Positions 22,179 to 30,896 of a DNA stretch of 64,000 nucleotides are shown here, one piece after another. Each line of letters begins with the position of its first letter. Position 1 is the first letter of the stretch. Source of the DNA: PALSA-1006 sp964571195 (GTDB lineage: Bacteria > Pseudomonadota > Gammaproteobacteria > Burkholderiales > Gallionellaceae); NCBI GenBank assembly GCA_964571195.1, contig CAZNAD010000004.1, positions 1 to 64,000 of the forward strand, in the 5' to 3' direction. Below the pieces are notes generated by a model. The model ran no database searches. It saw nothing but the letters and a program-made list of their open reading frames with translations, and was not told where the DNA came from. Both the position numbers and the translations under genes were made by a program.

Positions 22179-22967
22179 CTAGTTCCAGAATTTCCACCAG
22201 GCGGCGGACTTGTCGGGTAGCGCCTTGTCGGCCGGAGCGATCTCACTTTTGGCAAGGTTCAGTTCCAGCACACGTTTGGCATCGTCGCGCAGTTCGTACA
22301 ATCCCATCGCATCGTAGGCCTGCACCATGATCTGTAGCGCATCGCGGGTCTGCGGGGTGCGCGGGTAATCGGTCAGCACGCTCTTGGCGCGGTTTACCGC
22401 CGCCACGTAAGCGCCACGGCGCAGATAATAGCTGGCGGCGTGCACATCCGAACCTGCCAGGGTGTTGAGCAGATATTGCATGCGCAAGCGGGCATCCGGG
22501 GCATAACGGCTGTTGGGGAAGCGAGTTACCAGCTCTTTGAAGGTGTCGAACGAATCACGCAACGATTTCGGATCGCGCTCAGCCGGATCTTGACGCGAGA
22601 GCGAGTTGACCACTCCGCCCAGATTCTCGTCGAAATGGATCAGCCCCTTCAGGTAATACATGTAATCGAGACGTTCGTTGTTGGGATATTGTTTGAAAAA
22701 ACGCTCGATCGCGCTTAGTGCCGGAGCGGGTTCGCCCTGTTTGTAATAGGCATAGGCGATTTCCATCTGCGCCTGCTGCGCGTAACGACCATAGGGGTAG
22801 CGCGATTGCAGCTTTTCCAGCTTCTTTACCGCCTGCTCGTAGTTGTGATCTTCCATCGCCTCCATCGCCTGAGCATAGAATTCTTCGGCGGTATAGTTCT
22901 TGTCATCTGGCGTGGAACTGCATCCGACTAACGTGAGCAGCAGGAAAACGTATAAACTGTGGCGCAT
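22179..22967 (-). CDS. bamD: Outer-membrane assembly lipoprotein BamD
   Basis: 262 residues. Lipobox LTLVGCSS directs lipidation. The mature part has TPR-like repeats (AEEFYAQAMEAMEDHNYEQA, then ARLRMQYLLNTLAGSDVHAA), as in BamD/ComL/YfiO. BamD is the essential lipoprotein of the BAM complex that inserts beta-barrels with BamA. It is divergent from rluD, with the start codons overlapping by two bases, the same neighbourhood as in E. coli. Confidence 0.95.
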   Translation of the reverse strand: MRHSLYVFLLLTLVGCSSTPDDKNYTAEEFYAQAMEAMEDHNYEQAVKKLEKLQSRYPYGRYAQQAQMEIAYAYYKQGEPAPALSAIERFFKQYPNNERLDYMYYLKGLIHFDENLGGVVNSLSRQDPAERDPKSLRDSFDTFKELVTRFPNSRYAPDARLRMQYLLNTLAGSDVHAASYYLRRGAYVAAVNRAKSVLTDYPRTPQTRDALQIMVQAYDAMGLYELRDDAKRVLELNLAKSEIAPADKALPDKSAAWWKFWN

Positions 22968-24033
22968 GACACGATCCGATAAAAATTTGCACGATTATAC
23001 CAAAGATACCTTCCCGACCCCGCCCGGTATTCCCCCGTCCGACGAAGATGCCGAAACCGATATCGACCTGATGACTTCCCCGGCACCAGCTGCTGTGTTG
23101 GACTTCAAGGTGCCGCTGGAATACGGTGGTTCGCGTCTTGATCAGGCGCTGGCCAAACTGCTGCCGGAATATTCGCGCAGCCGTTTGCAGGAATGGGTGG
23201 CGCAGGGACAGGTCACCCTGAACGGTGCGGCGGTGACTTCCAAACAGAAAGTGTGGGGCGGCGAGATACTTGTTGTTGTACCGCAGAGCCATCCCGCCGA
23301 ACAGCCCTATCAGGCCGAAGACATCGCGCTGGACATCGTCCATCAGGACGACAGCATCATTGTTATCAACAAGCCGGTCGGGCTGGTGGTGCATCCCGGC
23401 AGCGGCAATTGGCAGGGCACCTTGCTCAACGCCTTGTTGCATCACGACCCGGCGCTGGCCGAAGTGCCGCGTGCCGGCATCGTGCACCGGCTGGACAAAG
23501 ACACCAGCGGATTGCTGGTGGTCGCGCGCACTCTGGTCGCACAGACTTCGCTGGTGCGGCAGTTGCAGGAACGCACAGTGCGTCGCGAATATCTGGCGCT
23601 GGCGCACGGCGAGATCCTGCGCGGGGGCAGGGTCGATCAGCCGATAGACCGGCATCCCTCGATGCGCACCAAGATGGCGGTGGTGGAAGGCGGCAAACCC
23701 GCCGTCACCCATTACGCCATTGTCGAATCTTTCCCCGGTTGCACCCTGCTACGCTGCAAACTGGAAACCGGACGCACCCACCAGATACGTGTGCACATGG
23801 CCTATCTGCAACACCCTTTGGTCGGCGACCACATCTACATCAAAGGCGCGCAAAAATGCCCGCCGCAGATGCGCGACACCTTGCTCGCGTTTCCGCGCCA
23901 GGCGCTGCATGCCGAACGTCTCGGGCTGGAACATCCAGAAACCGGCGAGTGGGTGGAGTGGCAGCGCGACATGCCGGAGGATATGCAGCAGCTACTGGGC
24001 AGGATAAGAGAGGTCGCGCGTGAACTTGCTTGA
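22966..24033 (+). CDS. rluD: 23S rRNA pseudouridine synthase RluD
   Basis: About 355 residues from the ATG at 22966; a later ATG at 23071 would give ~320 residues and is also plausible because the first 50 residues are poorly conserved in style. The N-terminal S4 RNA-binding domain (GGSRLDQALAKLLPEYSRSR) precedes the RluA-family catalytic domain with HRLDKDTSGLLVVA, whose Asp is the nucleophile. RluD makes pseudouridines in helix 69 of 23S rRNA (1911, 1915, 1917 in E. coli). It overlaps pgeF by 14 bp. Confidence 0.94.
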   Translation: MTRSDKNLHDYTKDTFPTPPGIPPSDEDAETDIDLMTSPAPAAVLDFKVPLEYGGSRLDQALAKLLPEYSRSRLQEWVAQGQVTLNGAAVTSKQKVWGGEILVVVPQSHPAEQPYQAEDIALDIVHQDDSIIVINKPVGLVVHPGSGNWQGTLLNALLHHDPALAEVPRAGIVHRLDKDTSGLLVVARTLVAQTSLVRQLQERTVRREYLALAHGEILRGGRVDQPIDRHPSMRTKMAVVEGGKPAVTHYAIVESFPGCTLLRCKLETGRTHQIRVHMAYLQHPLVGDHIYIKGAQKCPPQMRDTLLAFPRQALHAERLGLEHPETGEWVEWQRDMPEDMQQLLGRIREVARELA

Positions 24034-24754
24034 CCGTTGTCTCGTTCCAGAGTGGCCCGCGCCACCCCGCGTGAAATCATTGCAGACCACCCGCCACGGC
24101 GGAGTGAGTCTCGCTCCGTATGACGCTTTTAATCTGGGCGATCACGTGGGTGATGTGCCGCAAGTCGTGGCGCATAATCGTCAACTGCTGTCCGCGTTGA
24201 TGCCGAGCGAGCCGGTATGGCTGCAACAAGTGCACGGTACGGTCGTCGCCGATGCGGACAACGCAGACTGTCTGATTCAGGCCGATGCCAGCATCGCGCG
24301 TCAGCGCGGCTCGGTGTGCGTGGTGATGACGGCGGATTGCTTGCCGGTGTTGCTGTGTGATGAAGCGGGCACCGTGGTCGGTGCCGCACATGCGGGCTGG
24401 AAAGGATTGGCTGCGGGTGTGCTCGAAGCCACGATACACGCGATGGGCGTCGAGCCGCACAAATTGATGGCCTGGTTCGGTCCCGCCATCAGTCAGCGTA
24501 CATTCGAAGTGGGGGCAGAAGTGCGCGACATTTTCATTGCACAGCACGCGCAAGCGACGGAGGCATTCGTGTCGGGCGCAGACGGCAAATGGATGGCCGA
24601 TATCTACCTGCTGGCACAACAACGTTTGCAGGCCTTGGGTATCAACCGCATCTACGGTGGGAATCTTTGCACTTACAGCGACCCGGCGCGTTTCTTTTCC
24701 TATCGGCGTGACGGCGTCACCGGACGCATGGGCACATTCATCTGGCTGGAATGA
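24020..24754 (+). CDS. pgeF: Peptidoglycan editing factor PgeF (YfiH, laccase-fold)
   Basis: 244 residues with the multicopper-polyphenol-oxidase-like fold now known as PgeF. Landmarks are TRHGGVSLAPYDAFNLG, the WLQQVHG segment, MTADCLPVLLCDEAGTVVGAAHAGWKGL, and the C-terminal CTYSDPARFFSYRRDG. The conserved metal-site Cys/His residues are present. In E. coli PgeF edits cytoplasmic muropeptides, removing L-Ser misincorporated instead of L-Ala. It is translationally coupled to rluD, as in E. coli. Confidence 0.93.
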   Translation: MNLLDRCLVPEWPAPPRVKSLQTTRHGGVSLAPYDAFNLGDHVGDVPQVVAHNRQLLSALMPSEPVWLQQVHGTVVADADNADCLIQADASIARQRGSVCVVMTADCLPVLLCDEAGTVVGAAHAGWKGLAAGVLEATIHAMGVEPHKLMAWFGPAISQRTFEVGAEVRDIFIAQHAQATEAFVSGADGKWMADIYLLAQQRLQALGINRIYGGNLCTYSDPARFFSYRRDGVTGRMGTFIWLE

Positions 24755-24800
24755 CGGAAGGTGCCGGAGCGCATGAGGTGCTCTCCGGCGGTAGGCGGGT

Positions 24801-26435
24801 CTATGCCTTGAACTGGTCGGCCACATCCTGTAGCGAGTCGGCCAGCGCTGCCAGACGTCGGGAAGTCTCTGCGATCTCGGCCACGGCAGAGCAGTTCTCG
24901 TCGGCCATCTGCGCGATCTTTTCCACACCTTGCGCGACCTGGCTGCCGGCGCTGCTCTGTTCACCCAGGGCCGAGGTGATCTCGTTGACTGCGGCAAGCA
25001 CCTGCTGCGCCCCGTCGCGGATATTGGACATCGACTGTCCTGCCTGTTGTGCTTTTTCTACGCCGCCTTTGACACGTTCGGTCCCTTCCTGCATCCCCGC
25101 CACGGCATCGTTGGTCTCGGCCTGGATCTTCTCGATCATGGTGGAGATCTCCAGGGTCGACTTGCTGGTACGTTCGGCCAGCTTGCGCACTTCGTCCGCC
25201 ACCACGGCGAATCCGCGCCCCTGTTCCCCCGCGCGGGCCGCCTCGATGGCCGCATTGAGCGCCAGCAGATTGGTCTGGTCGGCGATCTCTTTGATGACGT
25301 TCACGATCTCCGAGATCAGTTTGGATTCCTCGCCCAGTTGCGTGATAGAGGCGGACGAGAGGTTCACCGCATCGGCGATCTTGGACATTTCTGCCGCTGC
25401 GTCATTCACGGTCTGTTCGCCCTGGTTCGAGAGGTCTCCCGACTGACTGGCGATGCCGTAGGTGTGTCGAGCGTTCTCCGCCACTTGTTCGATGCTCACC
25501 AGCATCTCCTCGGTTGCTGCCGCCATCGATGCGGCGGCGTCGCTCTGGCTCTTGGAGCTGAGAGAGACCTTGCCCGAAGCTTCGTTCAGTTGTGCCGAAC
25601 TTTTCTGGACTTCATGCACCCCCAGAATCATCTGATGGATGATCTTCTGGAAACTTTCCACCATCTGGTTGAACGAATCGGCGATGTCTCCGATCTCGTC
25701 GTGCCTGCGCAGTTGCACACGCTGTGACAGGTCTTTGGTGGTCTGGATGCGGCGGATCGCGTTCTGGATATCGGACAAAGGTGTGGTGATGCTACGGATG
25801 ATCATCTGCAATAGCGCGAATATCAGCACGGTGAGTACCGCGATGATGCCCATCATCCACTTGGTCGAATCCCAAAAGATGGCATCGATGTCATCGATAT
25901 AGATGCCGGAACCGATCACCCAGCCCCAGGGAGCAAATCCCTTGACGTAGGAGATCTTCGGCACGGGTTTGTCGAACCCGGGCTTGGGCCACAGATAAGG
26001 GACGAAACCCGCACCGTCTTTTTTGACGGTCTGGACGAATTCCACGAACAGACGTTTGCCCTCAGGATCTTTCATGTCCGATACATCCTTGCCGTCGAGT
26101 TCGGGCTTGATCGGATGCATCAGCACGCGCGGTGTCATATCGTTGATCCAGAAATATTCCTTCTCCTCGTAGCGCAATGCCTTGATCGCGCTCAGAGCAG
26201 CCGCTTTCGCCTGCTCCTCGGTCAGTGTTCCGTTGTTCTGCAGGGCATGGTGATAAGCCAATACACCATGGGCGGTCTCCACCACATGGCGCGTCTTGAC
26301 CTGCCGGTCTTTCAACAATGAGTTCTTCTCGGTATAGAGGGCAAAGGCGGAGATGACTAGCAGGCCAAGCATCACGATCAAGATGACGAGCGATAGCTTG
26401 GTCTTGATGCTGACCGATTTGGACGCGGATTTCAT
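24801..26435 (-). CDS. Methyl-accepting chemotaxis protein with Cache sensor
   Basis: 544 residues. An N-terminal transmembrane helix (~15-32), a periplasmic single-Cache domain (~35-195, with YFWINDMTPRVLMHPIKPELDGKD), a second helix, a HAMP linker and a long methyl-accepting domain. The signalling hairpin tip reads EIADQTNLLALNAAIEAARAGEQGRGFAVVADEVRKLAERT. This sCache_2 class often senses small organic acids. There is no C-terminal NWETF-type pentapeptide. No other chemotaxis genes are adjacent. Confidence 0.94.
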   Translation of the reverse strand: MKSASKSVSIKTKLSLVILIVMLGLLVISAFALYTEKNSLLKDRQVKTRHVVETAHGVLAYHHALQNNGTLTEEQAKAAALSAIKALRYEEKEYFWINDMTPRVLMHPIKPELDGKDVSDMKDPEGKRLFVEFVQTVKKDGAGFVPYLWPKPGFDKPVPKISYVKGFAPWGWVIGSGIYIDDIDAIFWDSTKWMMGIIAVLTVLIFALLQMIIRSITTPLSDIQNAIRRIQTTKDLSQRVQLRRHDEIGDIADSFNQMVESFQKIIHQMILGVHEVQKSSAQLNEASGKVSLSSKSQSDAAASMAAATEEMLVSIEQVAENARHTYGIASQSGDLSNQGEQTVNDAAAEMSKIADAVNLSSASITQLGEESKLISEIVNVIKEIADQTNLLALNAAIEAARAGEQGRGFAVVADEVRKLAERTSKSTLEISTMIEKIQAETNDAVAGMQEGTERVKGGVEKAQQAGQSMSNIRDGAQQVLAAVNEITSALGEQSSAGSQVAQGVEKIAQMADENCSAVAEIAETSRRLAALADSLQDVADQFKA

Positions 26436-26646
26436 TGCAAGGCTCCTATTCTCAAATATCGTCTGAGATGATTTATTTTTATTTCTTTATGTTGTCACTG
26501 CTGGAAGGATATTCCAGTCGAACGAACGGACATGCACCAAGAAGGGGCGGAAATCCGCTTTAATTCGTTGCCTCATTTTATCTCAGGATACGGGTTTGCA
26601 TCCGGCCTTGGGTATAATCCGCGCCTCATTCATTTTTCGTGCCCAT

Positions 26647-27420
26647 ATGAGCGTTTTTACCTGGATCATCGTTGCAAGCCTGTTCGGCGGCGTATTGAGC
26701 GTGGCCTGCGCCGGATTGTTCGCGCTCAACACCCGCGCGCAGTGGGTCGGTGGTTTGGTGAGTTATGCCATCGGTGCATTGCTGGGGGCGGTGTTCCTCG
26801 ACATCTTGCCCGAGGCGATCGAACTCAGTTCCAGCATCTCTGCTGTCAGTGCCACGGTGTTGTTCGGCATCCTGCTGTTCTTCACGTTGGAGAAGGTGCT
26901 GATCTGGCGTCATTGCCACCACGATCATTGCGAGGCGCACGAACCTCATGAACAGAGCGCACACGATCATGGGCGCAGCGGCACGATGGTCATTGTGGGC
27001 GACACCTTCCATAACTTCGTCGACGGCATCATCATCGCGGCAGCGTTCCTGACCGACGTGCAACTCGGTATTGTCACTTCACTCGCGATCATCGCGCACG
27101 AGATCCCGCAGGAGGTCGGCGACTTCGCCATCCTGCTGCACTCCGGTTACAGCAAGGCGCGCGCTTTCCAGATGAACCTGATCTCCAGTTTCGCCACGGT
27201 GGTGGGTGGTGTGCTGGGTTATCTGACCTTGCAGACCATGCAGTCGTGGATACCGATATTGCTGGCTTTGGCATCAGCCAGCATGATCTACGTGGCCGTA
27301 GCCGATCTCATCCCCGGCTTACACAAACGCACGCAGATGCGCGACACCATCCAGCAGGTCGTTTTGATCCTGCTGGGCGTCGGCACGGTCGGGTTGTTGA
27401 GTTCTGTTTTGCACGTCTAA
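26647..27420 (+). CDS. ZIP-family divalent metal transporter
   Basis: 257 residues from the ATG at 26647. Eight transmembrane helices with a histidine-rich cytoplasmic loop (HCHHDHCEAHEPHEQ). The metal-site helices carry HNFVDGIIIAAAF and HEIPQEVGDFAILL, the paired motifs of ZIP transporters. It probably moves zinc, iron or another divalent metal. It starts a tightly spaced six-gene + strand run; the next gene is a CDF exporter, an opposite-direction transporter. Confidence 0.93.
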   Translation: MSVFTWIIVASLFGGVLSVACAGLFALNTRAQWVGGLVSYAIGALLGAVFLDILPEAIELSSSISAVSATVLFGILLFFTLEKVLIWRHCHHDHCEAHEPHEQSAHDHGRSGTMVIVGDTFHNFVDGIIIAAAFLTDVQLGIVTSLAIIAHEIPQEVGDFAILLHSGYSKARAFQMNLISSFATVVGGVLGYLTLQTMQSWIPILLALASASMIYVAVADLIPGLHKRTQMRDTIQQVVLILLGVGTVGLLSSVLHV

Positions 27421-27432
27421 AGGAAAATCTAT

Positions 27433-28344
27433 ATGGCATCCGCCCAATTGCTTCGTTATGCGTATTTGTCCATTGCGGCTGCCGTCGCCACCATCCTGCT
27501 CAAGGGCATCGCGTGGTGGCTCACTGGCTCGGTTGGCCTGCTGTCGGATGCGCTGGAATCGTTCGTCAATCTGGCCGGAGCGCTGATGGCGCTGGCGATG
27601 TTGTCGCTGGCTGCCGCACCGGCAGACGACAGGCATGCCTACGGTCACGGCAAAGCGGAATATTTCTCCAGCGCGTTCGAAGGTTTCCTCATCCTGCTAG
27701 CGGCGGTCAGCATCGCTTATGCGGCGATAGACCGTTGGTTGCATCCGCAGGCCTTGGCTGAAGTTGGTGTTGGTCTGCTGGTGTCGGTCGTGGCGTCGCT
27801 CATCAATCTGTATGCGGCACGCGTACTGCTTAAAGCGGGGCGTGCCAATAACTCCATCACGCTCGAAGCCGATGCCAAACACCTGATGACCGATGTGTGG
27901 ACCTCGGTCGGCGTCATCATCGGCGTCGGGCTGGTGTGGTTGAGCGGCTGGTTGTGGCTCGACCCGCTCATCGCCCTGCTGGTGGCGGTGAACATCGTGT
28001 GGACGGGCTGGGAGCTGTTGCATCGTTCCGCCTCGGGTTTGATGGATGAGGCGATATCTGAAGAGCAGCTTGATGAAGTGGAGAAGGTGTTGCAGCGCTA
28101 TCGTCAACAAGGTTTGGACTTTCACGCATTGCGCACCCGCCAGGCGGGCAGGCAGGTCTTTATCTCGATACATGTGCTGGTGCCCGGCGAGTGGACGGTG
28201 CAGCGCGGGCACGATCTGGTCGAACAGATCGAGGCCGACATCAGGGCAGTGGTGCCGTTCAGCCATCTGACCACGCATCTGGAACCCATCGAAGACCCGT
28301 TGTCGCACTCCGATGCGGTGTTGGAGCGGAACGGAAACGAATAA
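27433..28344 (+). CDS. Cation diffusion facilitator (CDF) family metal exporter
   Basis: 303 residues with six membrane helices and a C-terminal cytoplasmic domain. Motifs match CDF/FieF: SDALESFVNLAGALMA in helix 2, HAYGHGKAEYFSS after it and DAKHLMTDVWTSVGV in helix 5, with the conserved Asp and His metal ligands. Exports Zn2+, Fe2+ or similar by proton antiport. 12 bp after the ZIP gene and 14 bp before rimO. Confidence 0.93.
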   Translation: MASAQLLRYAYLSIAAAVATILLKGIAWWLTGSVGLLSDALESFVNLAGALMALAMLSLAAAPADDRHAYGHGKAEYFSSAFEGFLILLAAVSIAYAAIDRWLHPQALAEVGVGLLVSVVASLINLYAARVLLKAGRANNSITLEADAKHLMTDVWTSVGVIIGVGLVWLSGWLWLDPLIALLVAVNIVWTGWELLHRSASGLMDEAISEEQLDEVEKVLQRYRQQGLDFHALRTRQAGRQVFISIHVLVPGEWTVQRGHDLVEQIEADIRAVVPFSHLTTHLEPIEDPLSHSDAVLERNGNE

Positions 28345-28358
28345 AGGAATGCATCAGC

Positions 28359-29678
28359 ATGAGTAAAACAAATCCCAAGATCGGTTTCGTCTCACTCGGC
28401 TGTCCCAAGGCTACCGTCGATTCCGAACACATCCTCACGCGCATGCGCGCCGAGGGTTACGAGATCACTCCGAGTTATGAAGAGGCCGATCTGGTGGTGG
28501 TGAACACCTGCGGCTTTATCGACAGCGCCGTGGCGGAATCGCTGGAGGCCATCGGCGAGGCGATACAGGAGAACGGCAAAGTCATCGTCACCGGCTGCCT
28601 CGGTGCCAAGGGCGACATCGTGCAGAAGACCCATCCCAAGGTGCTTTCAGTCACCGGCCCGCACGAGACCGATGCGGTGATGAATGCGGTGCACCAGCAT
28701 CTGCCGCGCTTGCATGACCCATACACCGATCTGGTGCCGCCGCAGGGTGTGCGCCTCACGCCGCAACATTTCGCTTATCTGAAAATTTCCGAAGGCTGCA
28801 ACCACAGTTGTTCGTTCTGCATCATTCCCGCGTTGCGCGGCGATCTGGTTAGTCGTCCTATCCACGATGTGATGGGAGAAGCGGAGAAGCTGGTCGAGTC
28901 CGGCGTGAAGGAGTTGCTGGTCATCTCGCAAGACACTTCGGCCTACGGCGTGGATATGAAATACCGTACCGGCTTCTGGAATGGCAAGCCGCTCAAGACA
29001 CGCATGACCGACTTGGCTGGTGCGCTGGGCAGCCTTGGTGTGTGGACGCGCCTGCATTACGTCTATCCCTATCCGAGCGTGGACGAGGTCATCCCCCTGA
29101 TGGCGGAAGGCAAGATACTGCCTTACCTCGACATCCCGTTCCAACACGCCAACGAACGTATTTTGAAATTGATGAAGCGTCCGGCCAGCAGCGAGAACGT
29201 GCTGAAACGTATCAAACAATGGCGCGAGACCTGTCCCGACATCGTATTGCGCAGCACCTTCATCGTTGGCTTCCCCGGCGAGACCGAAGAGGAGTTCGAG
29301 GAGCTGCTCGACTTCATCGAAGAAGCAAAATTGGATCGCGTCGGCGCGTTCAAATATTCACCCGTGGAAGGAGCGGCGGCCAATGCACTGCCCGACCACA
29401 TCGACCCCGACGAACAGGAAGACCGCCTCGCGCGCCTGATGTATCTGCAGGAAGAGATCAGCGCCGAGAAACTGGCGAAGAAGGTCGGCCAGACCATCAC
29501 CGTACTGGTCGATGACGTGGACGAAGAAGGCTCAGTCGCGCGCAGCGCCGCCGACGCGCCGGAGGTCGACGGCTTGGTGTATATCAACGGCGAAGAACTG
29601 GAAGTGGGCGAGTTCGTCACGGTGAAGATCTCCGATTCGGATGAGCACGATCTGTGGGGCGAAGTCGTCAGGAAATGA
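28359..29678 (+). CDS. rimO: Ribosomal protein uS12 methylthiotransferase RimO
   Basis: 439 residues from the ATG at 28359. N-terminal UPF0004 domain with GFVSLGCPKATVDSE and NTCGFIDSA, radical-SAM core with Cys147, Cys151 and Cys154 (CNHSCSFC), and a C-terminal TRAM domain. RimO uses two 4Fe-4S clusters to methylthiolate Asp88 (E. coli numbering) of ribosomal protein S12. Its stop overlaps the start of the next gene by 4 bp (ATGA). Confidence 0.96.
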   Translation: MSKTNPKIGFVSLGCPKATVDSEHILTRMRAEGYEITPSYEEADLVVVNTCGFIDSAVAESLEAIGEAIQENGKVIVTGCLGAKGDIVQKTHPKVLSVTGPHETDAVMNAVHQHLPRLHDPYTDLVPPQGVRLTPQHFAYLKISEGCNHSCSFCIIPALRGDLVSRPIHDVMGEAEKLVESGVKELLVISQDTSAYGVDMKYRTGFWNGKPLKTRMTDLAGALGSLGVWTRLHYVYPYPSVDEVIPLMAEGKILPYLDIPFQHANERILKLMKRPASSENVLKRIKQWRETCPDIVLRSTFIVGFPGETEEEFEELLDFIEEAKLDRVGAFKYSPVEGAAANALPDHIDPDEQEDRLARLMYLQEEISAEKLAKKVGQTITVLVDDVDEEGSVARSAADAPEVDGLVYINGEELEVGEFVTVKISDSDEHDLWGEVVRK

Positions 29679-30007
29679 GCGAAGGCAATCCCTGCCTGAC
29701 TTGCGGTGCCTGTTGTGCCTATTACCGCATTTCGTTCTACTGGGGCGAGTGTAGCGAAGCGCCGGGCGGCATCGTTCCCGTTGAGTTCACCGAAAAAGTG
29801 CATGAGCATATGGTGTGCATGAAAGGCACCAACAGTTATCCGCCGCGCTGCGCCGCGTTGCGCGGTGAAGTCGGCAAACAAGTCTCCTGCGCCATCTACG
29901 AACAACGTCCTTCGCCGTGTCGCGAGTTCAATCAGTATGAGTTGGATGGTTCTCCCAATTTGCGCTGTTTCAAACTGCGCGGATTGGTTCCCCCTGCTAC
30001 AATCTAG
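29675..30007 (+). CDS. YkgJ-family cysteine cluster protein
   Basis: 110 residues. The N-terminal CLTCGACCAYY and later cysteines (PPRCAALR, VSCAIYEQRPSPCREF, LRCF) match the YkgJ/CxxCxxCC zinc- or iron-chelating family. The exact role is unknown. Start overlaps the rimO stop, and fluC follows 5 bp later, so it is part of the same transcript. Confidence 0.85.
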   Translation: MSEGNPCLTCGACCAYYRISFYWGECSEAPGGIVPVEFTEKVHEHMVCMKGTNSYPPRCAALRGEVGKQVSCAIYEQRPSPCREFNQYELDGSPNLRCFKLRGLVPPATI

Positions 30008-30012
30008 GCATC

Positions 30013-30393
30013 ATGCTCTATGCCTTCATTGCTATCGGTTTCGGTGCTGCCATCGGTGCGTGGTTGCGCTGGGGCTTGGGGTTGTGGCTCAACCCCGCGC
30101 TCACCGAATTGCCGCTGGGTACGCTCGCGGCCAATCTCATCGGCGGTTATCTGGTGGGCTTCGCGGTCGCCTTCTTCATGCAACATCCCGGTTTGTCGCC
30201 CGAATGGCGGCTGTTCATCATCACCGGCTTCCTCGGCGGGTTGACCACTTTCTCCACCTTCTCCGCTGAAACCGTCACCCTGCTGTTGCGCGGGCAATAC
30301 GCCTGGGGCAGCGCCATCATCATCGCGCATCTGGGCGGCTCGCTGCTGATGACCGTGTTGGGCATCCAGACCGTCAAATGGGTACAGCAATAG
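30013..30393 (+). CDS. crcB: Fluoride channel Fluc (CrcB)
   Basis: 126 residues with four membrane helices. The signature GFLGGLTTFSTFSAET (around residues 70-85) contains the central Na+/F- pathway motif, and N41 and the NLIGGYLVG segment match CrcB. Fluc forms dual-topology dimers that expel fluoride. The DUF190 gene follows 8 bp downstream, a common partner. No fluoride riboswitch is seen because the gene is inside an operon. Confidence 0.95.
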   Translation: MLYAFIAIGFGAAIGAWLRWGLGLWLNPALTELPLGTLAANLIGGYLVGFAVAFFMQHPGLSPEWRLFIITGFLGGLTTFSTFSAETVTLLLRGQYAWGSAIIIAHLGGSLLMTVLGIQTVKWVQQ

Positions 30394-30401
30394 GAGGCAA
30401 T

Positions 30402-30713
30402 ATGCAGACCGTCTATCTCAAGTTTTACCTCACCGAAAAACAGAAACGCGGCGAACGCACGTTGTATGAATGGTTGCTGGAACATGCCCAGCTCACCGGC
30501 ATCTCCGGCGGTTCGGTGTACCGTGCCATCGCAGGTTACGGGCGGCACGGCAGTCTGCATGCCGAGACGTTCATCGAGCTGGGGGGCGAATTGCCGATAC
30601 AGGTCGAGTTCGTGCTGGAGGAGCAACAGGCGGAGGTTTTTCTGGCCACACTGCGCGCGTTCGAGCTGAACATCCGTTACGTGATTTATCCGGTGACGAG
30701 CGGCGTGGTGTAG
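30402..30713 (+). CDS. DUF190 protein
   Basis: 103 residues from the ATG at 30402. LKFYLTEKQKRGERTLYEWLL, GISGGSVYRAIAGYG and LPIQVEFVLEE match the DUF190 family, which resembles PII-like small signalling proteins and is often next to crcB. Its function in fluoride or nucleotide sensing is not established. It closes the six-gene operon; a MITE-like repeat begins 12 bp after its stop. Confidence 0.88.
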   Translation: MQTVYLKFYLTEKQKRGERTLYEWLLEHAQLTGISGGSVYRAIAGYGRHGSLHAETFIELGGELPIQVEFVLEEQQAEVFLATLRAFELNIRYVIYPVTSGVV

Positions 30714-30725
30714 CCGGTTAAGAAA

Positions 30726-30893
30726 GGTCTGATTAAGTCCGCAAGCCATGGTTCGATACATTTTGCGTGCCGCGAAACTTCGTTTTCCGTTCGTCCCGAG
30801 TGCCGCACTTGTGCGGTGTATCGAGGGGGCGAACGGAAAACGAGCTTGCGAGTTTCGCTAAAATACTCACCACGAACGGCCTTTATTCCGACC
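30726..30893 (+). repeat. MITE-like repeat, copy A (one degenerate end)
   Basis: About 168 bp that match copy B at 48313-48479 in inverted orientation. The left terminus GGTCTGATTAAGTCCGC is perfect; the right terminus is degraded (ACGGCCTTTATTCCGACC against the expected GCGGACTTAATCAGACC). An internal hairpin pairs CGTTTTCCGTTCG with CGAACGGAAAACG around a GCCGCACTTGTGCGG core. It lies between the DUF190 stop and the stop of the convergent spermidine-synthase-like gene. No transposase is present. Confidence 0.85.
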
Positions 30894-30896
30894 TTT

